Below, in pieces: positions 7,179 through 13,840 of a stretch of DNA of 21,003 nucleotides. The notes beneath the pieces were generated by a model. The model searched no databases. It worked only from the letters and a program-made list of their open reading frames with translations, and was not told where the DNA came from. How positions within the stretch are numbered: position 1 is the stretch's first letter; every line of letters begins with the position of its first letter. The DNA is taken from positions 4,305-25,307 of the forward strand of contig PBDC01000023.1 in the NCBI GenBank assembly GCA_002717185.1, given 5' to 3'. The translations under genes and the position numbers were made by a program. The DNA is from Rhodospirillaceae bacterium. Lineage in GTDB: Bacteria; Pseudomonadota; Alphaproteobacteria; UBA8366; GCA-2717185.

Positions 7179-8909
7179 CTATCGTGCCATCTTCAGCTTC
7201 GTCTCCCAATCCGACGGCAGTTCGATCTCCCGAGCCACTGGATAACCGAGCAACCCGTTGTGGGCAAAAGCGATTGCGTGGTTACGCAACGGATCGCCGC
7301 TTACACCGATCATGAAATTCTCCGGTTTAAATGTAATTGGCACCATACGGTTGGGGTCGTCGCTTTCGGCAAAGACCTGCGGCGCTCGCTTGAGATTGAC
7401 TTGGTCTTCCAGGTCGCGGATCGGATGTTCCGTCCACTCACCGATATAGCGTTCGAATTCCCATGCAGGCATGCGACAGTGGTCGAAAAAATACTGCTGC
7501 AGCTTCGCCTTATCCCAGCCACTCTTGGCTAGCGTTTCTGCTACGATAGGGCTTAGGAAAATCAGCGGACGCAGTGTCCCCGGTGATGGCCCGATAGTGA
7601 AAACAAGCTGCCAGGTGTGCTGTTTCAGCAAGCCGTCAGCGATATAGGGCATGATCCGATCACCATTGTCGCCAGATGCTGAAGCGATTAATGAGCTGCC
7701 TGTGTATCGGCCAATGCTGACAGCATTGCGCCCTTTGGGGACGCCAAGATCTTCCGATAAATTTGACCAGCCGAGGTTAGCTAAAATTTCTTCGTTTTCA
7801 GCCAGGACCACGCGCCAGGTGTTGCCGAAGGTAGCCTTATCGGTCTTGTGCAGTAGGAAGCCCGCCAGGTTGCGCAGCGCCAGCCGCCAGAAACGACCAA
7901 CAGTTGTGTTCGGCTGGAACCCGTCACGCAGCACGCCTTGTTCGTCGTTGAAGCGTAATTGCTTGGCGATCGGCCCATTGATTGTGATTAGGGTTTCTCC
8001 GCCCGGCGTGTTACCGGAATGCTCGACGCCGTAGTCAGGGTCGCTCATCGCTTCGATTAGGGCTATCAATACGGGCATGTATTCCGGACGGCAGCCGGCC
8101 ATTACACCATTCACCGCGATTGACCAAACTGTCGCGGCGCGGCTGTCTGGCAGCAATATTGCTATTACTTCGTTGGGGTCCCGGTCCGTAAATTCGAGGA
8201 AGGTTTCGACCCGTTCCGTCGTCGGCGGAATAATAGGTAGTCCGTCACTCCACTCGTTCTCGATAAAAAGACGATTGATCTCGTCAATTGTACCGGAGAA
8301 GACGATGTCGCGCGGTCCCGGATCGACGGCAACGGCGATGGCATCAGGTGCTTCGGTCAGGTTTTTGACTACATCATCAAGCGTAACACCGAGTATGTTC
8401 TTCTCCAGCTCACCGCGGCCTTGTGTGCCGACATGGCCCGGTACCAGGGCGACCGGCAGGTTCGGCAGGCCGAGCCCAACGCTTGTCGTGCTGGCCTGAC
8501 CCAGGAACCCTTCGCAGACGAGGGAAGAAGAAGGAACGCCTGCCTTTTCGGCTACCGCACTCGCCCGCAGCACGGCGGGCGTGCAGCTGCCTCAGCAGCC
8601 CATTCCAGATATGACTGCATCGACGCCCAGCGCTTCCATCTTTGAGGGTAGGTTGGCGAGGATCTCCCGCTCGTCCGCTCCGTGCGTCGAACCGAACTCT
8701 TTCCAGCTGATGAACTTAACTTGGGGATAGCGTTCCTTCAGACCGTTTTCCAGTAGGTCGAAAACCTCATCGCCACGGAAGAGAAAGTCCCAGAGTTGAC
8801 ATACCGTTTTGCCGTCCAGGGTATCAAGACGCGGTGCGGTTTCCAGCACCTCAGCCTGGCGCGTCGCGCGCGGCCACACTACGTCGTGGATTTCGTGGTA
8901 ATTCGACAT
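7179..8909 (-). CDS. UGSC-family selenoprotein, selenocysteine encoded by in-frame TGA
   Basis: One 576-residue protein is read through the TGA at 8594-8592. The frame before it (to Cys105) and after it (from Gly107) is the same, and the junction reads G-M-G-C-U-G-S-C-T-P, the motif that names the UGSC (seleno)protein family. Residues 1 to about 185 form the UGSC-like domain; about 205-576 form a second conserved domain beginning near WSDGLPIIPPT (220-230). There is no signal peptide, so it is probably cytoplasmic. The start at 8909 is chosen because GGGAG lies 6 nt upstream; an ATG at 8939 would add ten residues. The reaction is unknown; a C-U-G-S-C centre suggests thiol/selenol redox or nucleophilic chemistry. 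Conventional gene calling would split it into two ORFs (8592-8939 and 7179-8573). It needs SelA/B/C/D encoded elsewhere. Confidence 0.88.
8550..8591 (-). promoter_or_regulatory. Bacterial SECIS-like hairpin behind the Sec codon
   Basis: Reading the - strand from just after the TGA, GCACGCCCGC pairs with GCGGGC-GA-GUGC (6 bp plus 4 bp, 2-nt bulge). An outer extension is possible through GCU/GGU and GGC/GCC. The apical loop is CGUGCU (8574-8569) and begins 17 nt after the TGA. Known bacterial SECIS elements have an apical loop roughly 16-37 nt after the UGA with a G in its first two positions; both hold here. It would recruit SelB with Sec-tRNA. The stem lies inside codons of the conserved UGSC domain. 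Confidence 0.78.
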
Positions 8910-9043
8910 CCTTCTCTCCCTACCGTTCTGGCGGATCATTCGGCGAAGAGTTTACCCACTGAGCCCCACTACACCATAACCGTTTGCCTAGCAGCGAGGC
9001 AGGAGACAAGATGGAGCTTGGTCTCTTCCTGTGAGGTTTGTTC
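8910..9043. promoter_or_regulatory. Divergent intergenic region of the selenoprotein and oxygenase genes
   Basis: The 134 bases between the two start codons must carry the promoters of the leftward UGSC gene and the rightward oxygenase gene. Shine-Dalgarno sequences are clear on both sides: GGGAG at 8916-8920 (- strand) and GAGG at 9033-9036 (+ strand). I could not identify convincing -35/-10 boxes or a palindromic operator. Confidence 0.4.
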
Positions 9044-9859
9044 ATGGTGACGTGGCAAAGCAACGAGGCACATCCACTTTCTGCTGAAAGTCTGGATAAT
9101 CTCTTCTCAAATCGAATTCCCGCGATACGTGTGCCAGAATTCGCAACAACGGAGGAGTGTCGTGCCTTCGCGAATGGACTACGCAACTGCGATCTACGCG
9201 TTGTGAAAGGCGCAACTGAGCATTCCGCGCCCTCTTTCGATGCGCAGAAAATCGCCTTCGTTGGGCTTACCCAGTTTGAGTTTAAATACAAGCCAATCGA
9301 AGACTATCTCGATGCCGCCGAGGCGTCGCGGGCGGAAGTGGCGCCCGTATTCGCCAGCGCGTTCGACCCCGTTGAGCGATTGATGGGGCGGCTGCGCGGG
9401 TGTGTTGAGGTCGGCGTATCAATTGCTGGCGACCCGGGGGGGCGTCTCTATTCGGCGACCATCATTCGCAGTTCGAACGAGGGTTTGGCGCTGCACGCGG
9501 ATTTTGCTCCTTATCAGGCGCCGCAGCTGACCGTGTCGGATTGTACTGCGCAGCTGGCCTGGAATTTTTATGCAGAGGTGCCCGACGGGGAGGGAGGGCA
9601 CACGACCCTCTACAACAGTCCCTGGACGTGGCGTCGACGCTATGACGGGGAAATCGCTGAGAATTATCCATTGTCCCGCAGTGTCATAGAGGGCGTTCAG
9701 TCCTATACCTTTAAGCCTGTGGAAGGAGAGGTGGTTCTTTTCAATTCACGCAACCCCCACGAGGTATTTCCGGTCGCAGAGGCAAATTGTAAGGATCGCA
9801 TCGCCATGGCGACCTTCATTGGTCGCAAGCCGAATGGAAATCTAAACCTCTGGTCTTAG
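9044..9859 (+). CDS. Putative Fe(II)/2-oxoglutarate-dependent oxygenase
   Basis: The 271-aa protein has the jelly-roll oxygenase iron triad: His151-x-Asp153 in LHADFAPY and a distal His239 in SRNPHEV. Arg252, 13 residues later, is suitably placed to bind 2-oxoglutarate. The spacing (about 86 residues between HxD and the distal His) fits the prolyl-hydroxylase-like group. The substrate is unknown; hydroxylation of a small molecule or amino acid is likely. The start is ATG 9044 with GAGG 7 nt upstream; a TTG at 9038 is in frame but too close to that site. It is transcribed away from the selenoprotein gene. Its TAG overlaps the stop of the convergent glutathione S-transferase gene. Fold assignment rests on motifs only. 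Confidence 0.72.
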   Translation: MVTWQSNEAHPLSAESLDNLFSNRIPAIRVPEFATTEECRAFANGLRNCDLRVVKGATEHSAPSFDAQKIAFVGLTQFEFKYKPIEDYLDAAEASRAEVAPVFASAFDPVERLMGRLRGCVEVGVSIAGDPGGRLYSATIIRSSNEGLALHADFAPYQAPQLTVSDCTAQLAWNFYAEVPDGEGGHTTLYNSPWTWRRRYDGEIAENYPLSRSVIEGVQSYTFKPVEGEVVLFNSRNPHEVFPVAEANCKDRIAMATFIGRKPNGNLNLWS

Positions 9860-10476
9860 CGGTCGCCGAAATGACGCTGCCAAATCGGGCTCACAATGGT
9901 GTTGCCCTTCACGCTTGCCTTAAGCAAATCCAATTTTGGGAACTGGGTGTCGCCCCTGTACCAGGTGAACAACATCGCGACGTATACATCGAGTACGCTT
10001 AAATTCTTACCAACCAGGAAAGGGCTGTCATCAATGGCCGCCTCTAGGACCGATAGGGCTTCTCCTAGGCGCAGGGTAGCGGCTTCTCGGACCGCTTCCA
10101 GACCATTTGGGTCCGTCGTATATCTTTTGGTATAAGGACGCCTTAATACCGCTTCATATACATTGACGTTCGCGAAAACCATCCAGCGCAGAAACTGCGC
10201 ATGCGCCGGAGTGCCCGGCTTGGGACCGAGCTCCTTATCTTGGTGGCAGGCGGATAGGTGGATCAGGATTGCCGCGGTCTCGCTCATTGTCGACCCGTCC
10301 GGTAGGATCAAGGTTGGGACCTGACGCCAGGGATTATGTATGCGAAAGCTTTCGGGTAGCGGCGTGCTTGGCCGGGAGTCGAGCTCCTCCAATTCGAATG
10401 CTGTTTCCGCTAACGCCAGTGCGGCCTCGACGACGAAACCGCCGGATCCGACGCGATTGTATAACCGGTAAGGCAT
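9856..10476 (-). CDS. Glutathione S-transferase family protein
   Basis: The 206-aa protein has a thioredoxin-like N-terminal domain with the cis-proline motif VPTL (53-56) and the glutathione-binding SET (65-67). Its all-helical C-terminal domain carries the N-capping box Ser160-x-x-Asp163. Ser11 in the N-terminal loop may be the catalytic residue. The family conjugates glutathione to electrophiles, isomerises intermediates or reduces dehydroascorbate and peroxides. Its ATG overlaps the CoA-transferase stop as ATGA, so the two are co-translated. This points to an isomerase or conjugation step in the same catabolic pathway rather than general detoxification, though that is inference. Its TAA overlaps the TAG of the opposing oxygenase gene. 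Confidence 0.88.
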   Translation of the reverse strand: MPYRLYNRVGSGGFVVEAALALAETAFELEELDSRPSTPLPESFRIHNPWRQVPTLILPDGSTMSETAAILIHLSACHQDKELGPKPGTPAHAQFLRWMVFANVNVYEAVLRRPYTKRYTTDPNGLEAVREAATLRLGEALSVLEAAIDDSPFLVGKNLSVLDVYVAMLFTWYRGDTQFPKLDLLKASVKGNTIVSPIWQRHFGDR

Positions 10477-11696
10477 CAGTCTGCCGCTTCGTTTGTCTGA
10501 TCCAGATTGTGTGCGAGGAGGGCCCCAGAATTTACCATGGCGTCGATTTCGGGTTCGCTGTAACCGATCTCCCCTAGGAGATCGTAAGTATGCTCGCCCA
10601 GAAGGGGGCCTCCGTAACGGATTGCTGTCGGGGTACCTTCGAACCGGGCAGCGGGACGCGCTTGGCGCAATCTGCCGGCGTGTGGGTGGTCGTGCTCGAT
10701 AACGATTCCGCTCGCCTGCACTTGCGGGTGATCGATCATCTGCCGTCGCGTTAGTACTGGGGCACAGGGCACACCGGCTTCCTCGAGGGTTTCAAGCCAT
10801 TCTGCGGCATCGCGCTCAAGCAGCGCTTCCTGGATCAAGTTCAGCCGAATATCTGCATTCTCGTCGCGTAGAGCCGGAGTTTTGAAACGTTCATCTTCGA
10901 GCAGATGTTCGCGGTTCGCCGCCTCGCAAAAGCTACTCCATTGATCGTTGGTCATGGTCGAGACGGTGATGTAGTCGGTCTTTGTTTCATAAATCAGGTC
11001 TATAAACGTTGCCGCTTTCTGGATACTGACTTCGTTGTCGACGAAAGTCTGACCACCCATATCCGAGGACCACAGAAAGGCGATGATGGAATCGAGCATT
11101 GAGACTTTGACGTGCTGCCCTTCACCGTTTTTCGCTCGGCCTGCGAGAGCCGATGTCACGGCTTGTGCCGCGGTCATGCCGGTGAGTTTGTCGGGCAGAA
11201 TTGTTCGGATCAGGCGAGGCCGCTCCTGGTCGGATCCCGCCTGAACTGTCGCCAGTCCGGACAGCGCTTGGATGATCGGGTCGTAAACCGGTTTGTGCGC
11301 AAAAGGACCGTTCTCACCCCAGCCACTCATGGACACGTAGATTAGGTCTGGCTTGATGGAGCGTAGTTCCGGCTCACTGATGCGCAATCGCTCGACTACG
11401 CCAGGCCGGAAGTTCTGAATGAACACATCGGCGGTGGCGACCAGCTTCTTTAGGACCTCGCGGCCCGCATCGCTCTTCACATCAATTGCCACGGATCGCT
11501 TGTTTCGGTTGTTATTGAGAAAGGCGGCGCGCAAGCCGTTCTGCGAATTTCCCGCATGGCGAGTATGGTCTGGCCGCTGAGGCGCCTCTATTTTGATGAC
11601 GTCCGCGCCCTGATCGGCAAGAATCATGGTTGCGTAGGGGCCGGCGATCACGTTGGTGAAATCGATGACCCGGTAGCCTTCGAGCGGTCCCGGCAT
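10476..11696 (-). CDS. Class III (CaiB/BaiF) CoA-transferase
   Basis: The 406-aa enzyme moves CoA from one acyl-CoA to another carboxylic acid. The N-terminus (RVIDFTNVIAGPYATMILADQGADVIKIE) is typical, and Asp169 in LPDKLTGMTAAQA matches the catalytic aspartate of the family (Asp169 in formyl-CoA transferase). RNKRSVAIDV (64-73) and GQHVKVSMLD (193-202) are further family marks. It is cytoplasmic with normal length. GGAG lies about 9 nt upstream of the ATG. Its TGA overlaps the GST start. A perfect 13-bp inverted repeat lies 47-100 bp upstream of the start and may be its operator. The substrate cannot be told; similar genes sit in pathways for carnitine, oxalate, aromatic and dicarboxylic acids. 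Confidence 0.93.
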   Translation of the reverse strand: MPGPLEGYRVIDFTNVIAGPYATMILADQGADVIKIEAPQRPDHTRHAGNSQNGLRAAFLNNNRNKRSVAIDVKSDAGREVLKKLVATADVFIQNFRPGVVERLRISEPELRSIKPDLIYVSMSGWGENGPFAHKPVYDPIIQALSGLATVQAGSDQERPRLIRTILPDKLTGMTAAQAVTSALAGRAKNGEGQHVKVSMLDSIIAFLWSSDMGGQTFVDNEVSIQKAATFIDLIYETKTDYITVSTMTNDQWSSFCEAANREHLLEDERFKTPALRDENADIRLNLIQEALLERDAAEWLETLEEAGVPCAPVLTRRQMIDHPQVQASGIVIEHDHPHAGRLRQARPAARFEGTPTAIRYGGPLLGEHTYDLLGEIGYSEPEIDAMVNSGALLAHNLDQTNEAAD

Positions 11697-11742
11697 AAAG
11701 CTTGTCTCCGTTGTGTGGGCTGCAATCTACAGTACACGACTG

Positions 11743-11796
11743 TGCATTGGAAAGTGGACGGGATTTTCGTTGCGAACCTAAATACTTTCCAATGCA
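11743..11796. repeat. Perfect 13-bp inverted repeat (possible operator)
   Basis: TGCATTGGAAAGT (11743-11755) is repeated inverted as ACTTTCCAATGCA (11784-11796), with 28 nt between and about 41 bp (close to four helical turns) between arm centres. It lies between tupB and the CoA-transferase, upstream of the latter. No T-run follows on either strand, so an intrinsic terminator is unlikely. A smaller repeat ACAGT/ACTGT (11729-11733, 11739-11743) touches its left arm. A two-site operator is the likeliest reading. Confidence 0.55.
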
Positions 11797-11828
11797 AACT
11801 GTCGTTTTATCAACGCCTCGTCGTGCCG

Positions 11829-12548
11829 TTATAAATTGCCTGGTGTCTGAAAGCGCAGGCGGGCGAACTCATTCATCAGTGTGGCTGCGCCGCTGATAAA
11901 CACCGATAGGGTAATCAGGATGATGCCAAGGCCTAGCGCTAGGGACAGGTCTCCCTTACTGACTTCAAGCGCGATTGCCGTGGTCATGATGCGGGTCAGA
12001 TGATCGATATTACCGCCGACGATCATCACCGCGCCGACTTCTCCGCTGGCTCGGCCGAAACCCGCTAGCACTGTGGTCGACAGGCTGAAGCGACCTTCCC
12101 AAAGCAAGGTCACCAGGGTTTGCGGTAACGACGCGTTCAACGAGCGCAGCTGCTCGCGATACTCCGTCCAAAGGTCTTCGACTGTCTGACGGGTAAGGGC
12201 GGCAATGATAGGCAGGATCAGTAAAAACTGTGCGATGATCATCGCAGCTGGTGTGAACAGCAGACCAAGTACGCCGAACGGTCCCGCGCGGGAAAGCAGC
12301 AGATAGACGATCAACCCTACCACGACCGGAGGCATGCCCATCAGAGCATTCAGGAAGACGGCCAAAACCTTTCGACCAGGAAAATGGAAGATGGCGATCG
12401 CTGCGCCTAAAGGAAGTCCGACTAGGATGGCGGCACCGACGGCAGCGAAGTTGACCTGCAGCGAACGGCCGACGATCTCCATAAGGTCGGGATCGAACGC
12501 AACAACCATGTAGAAAGCAGTTTGGAAGGCAGTAGCGATTTCAGGCAT
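11829..12548 (-). CDS. tupB: Tungstate ABC transporter permease
   Basis: This inner-membrane subunit of a tungstate-type oxyanion importer has 239 aa with about five or six hydrophobic segments. The cytoplasmic coupling region carries GRASGEVGAVMIVGGNI (165-181), very characteristic of TupB/WtpB-like permeases. PPVVVGLIVYLLLSR (73-87) is also family-typical. It diverges from tupA. Usually a tupC ATPase gene follows tupB; here the next gene on this strand is the CoA-transferase, so the ATPase must come from elsewhere. No good Shine-Dalgarno precedes the ATG at 12548. Closely related permeases for molybdate are possible, but the neighbouring binding protein supports tungstate. Confidence 0.88.
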   Translation of the reverse strand: MPEIATAFQTAFYMVVAFDPDLMEIVGRSLQVNFAAVGAAILVGLPLGAAIAIFHFPGRKVLAVFLNALMGMPPVVVGLIVYLLLSRAGPFGVLGLLFTPAAMIIAQFLLILPIIAALTRQTVEDLWTEYREQLRSLNASLPQTLVTLLWEGRFSLSTTVLAGFGRASGEVGAVMIVGGNIDHLTRIMTTAIALEVSKGDLSLALGLGIILITLSVFISGAATLMNEFARLRFQTPGNL

Positions 12549-12628
12549 AGCTGTTATCGTGGCATTTTAATTAAGCGACCGCTATGGTTCCACGCGACTG
12601 CCTGGAGGCACCCAGGGGTTGCGGCATA
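12549..12628. promoter_or_regulatory. Divergent tupB/tupA promoter region
   Basis: About 80 bases separate the tupB start from the chosen tupA start. It contains an AT-rich centre with the palindrome TTAATTAA (near 12566-12575), a plausible spot for overlapping -10 elements. No molybdate/tungstate-responsive (ModE-like) palindrome was recognised with confidence. Confidence 0.35.
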
Positions 12629-13501
12629 ATGGAGTTGCATTTGGCGATAAAGCTGCGCCGACACGTTACCCTGCTTGCCTTTGTTATCTCGGTTCTCCTA
12701 TTCGCCACAGTGATGGTCCGGGCGGCGGACGGCGAACTTCTTCTGGCATCGACGACGTCGACCGAGAATTCTGGATTATTCGCGCACATACTGCCGATAT
12801 TTGAGGCGCAATCGCATATCAAAACCCGAGTAATCGCCGTTGGGACGGGGCAGGCTTTGCGCCTTGGTCGCAACGGCGATGCTGACGTTTTGCTCGTGCA
12901 TGACACAGAGGCGGAAACAGCATTCGTTGCCGATGGATACGGTGTGGATCGCCGGCCTGTGATGTTCAACGATTTTGTCCTGTTGGGTCCGCGAGCTGAT
13001 CCAGCGAAAATCAGCGGTGGTTCGGATGCCATCATGGCTCTGCGCGCGATCGCGAAGGTTGATGCCATTTTTATATCCCGCGGCGATGACAGTGGTACAC
13101 ACAGGTTGGAACGGCGTTTGTGGAGCGTAGCTGGGGTGAAGGTCGAGGAGGCATCTGGCCATTGGTACCGGGAAGCCGGCGCGGGTATGGGGGCGGCTCT
13201 CAATATAGCGAGCAGCGTCGGTGGATATATTCTTTGCGATCGGGCCACCTGGCTCAATTTTAGAAACAAGGGAAATTTGAAAGTGCTCGTCGCAGGGGAT
13301 GTGAAATTGTTCAATCAATACAGTGTCGTCCGGGTGAACCCGGAGCGTCACCCTCATGTCAACGCAAGGGCTGCATCGAAGTTTGTCGACTGGTTGGTGT
13401 CCCCTGCCGGTCAATCAGCGATACGGCGCTTTGGCCCGGATGATCGGCCGCTATTCTTTCCCAACGCCTCCGGTCGGCGAAGCTCGGACTTACAGCGCTG
13501 A
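12629..13501 (+). CDS. tupA: Tungstate ABC transporter substrate-binding protein
   Basis: This periplasmic receptor captures tungstate for the TupB permease. With the start at 12629 it has 290 aa, with a signal peptide (basic IKLRRH, then a hydrophobic core, cleavage near Ala32/33 in VRAADG). The TupA anion-binding motif STTSTENSGLF (41-51) follows directly. Further family features are VGTGQALRLGRNGDADVLLVHD and SRGDDSGTH. An in-frame ATG at 12584 would add fifteen residues before the signal peptide and has no ribosome site; at 12629 an AGGGG lies about 10 nt upstream. It is transcribed divergently from tupB, whereas most tup loci are a single tupABC operon. Tungstate serves W-dependent formate or aldehyde oxidoreductases, none of which is in the window. 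Confidence 0.9.
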   Translation: MELHLAIKLRRHVTLLAFVISVLLFATVMVRAADGELLLASTTSTENSGLFAHILPIFEAQSHIKTRVIAVGTGQALRLGRNGDADVLLVHDTEAETAFVADGYGVDRRPVMFNDFVLLGPRADPAKISGGSDAIMALRAIAKVDAIFISRGDDSGTHRLERRLWSVAGVKVEEASGHWYREAGAGMGAALNIASSVGGYILCDRATWLNFRNKGNLKVLVAGDVKLFNQYSVVRVNPERHPHVNARAASKFVDWLVSPAGQSAIRRFGPDDRPLFFPNASGRRSSDLQR

Positions 13502-13840
13502 TCTTTCAGCAGTTACCGACGTTGGCAAAATAGACGCTGGCAAAGCCTTACAATAACTCGATTCAGTTGGTGCAAAATGGGCGGGGGCTGAAGCACTGAG
13601 GTCGGTAGCGCCGGATGCCAAAAGAAACGCCATAGGTCGACCAAAGAGTAAGAGCGATGCGATCGTTTCATTAATTTTGTGAAACACTTTTCAATCGTCA
13701 GGTACCAGATTGGAACGATAGCCAGTCTCGCGCCGTGCAATGCCAGGTAGTATGGAATATTGCATGTCTCTTTTAGGGGAAGACTGGATGCACTGGTACT
13801 TTTAAGGCGACGTGCAAACCGGCCCACTTACGTATGTTGG
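13502..13840. other. Convergent intergenic region, no gene recognised
   Basis: These 339 bases lie between the ends of tupA (+) and tctA (-). Open frames exist on both strands (a 104-codon one at 13513-13827 on the - strand), but their composition is not protein-like and no family is recognisable. A + strand frame around 13560-13680 is open for about 40 codons with a basic segment (GRPKSKSD), so a decayed gene is possible. No clear terminator hairpin with a T-run was seen. Confidence 0.45.

Noticed and set aside
7179..8573. A separate 464-aa gene starting at GTG 8573
   Set aside because: The frame continues upstream through six sense codons to the TGA and then into conserved sequence. The GTG has no ribosome site and would cut the UGSC domain in half, so it was merged into the selenoprotein.
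8592..8939. A truncated 115-aa gene ended by a nonsense mutation (pseudogene)
   Set aside because: The UGSC motif context, the intact downstream frame and the SECIS-like hairpin at the right spacing make recoding much more likely than mutation.
12571..13314. 247-codon open frame antisense to tupA
   Set aside because: tupA on the + strand has a signal peptide and a clear family motif; the antisense frame is Ser/Arg/Ala-rich and not protein-like.
13513..13827. 104-codon - strand frame in the tupA/tctA gap
   Set aside because: No recognisable domain, no good ribosome site, and odd composition rich in Leu, Arg, Ser and Trp; kept only as a remark on the intergenic region.
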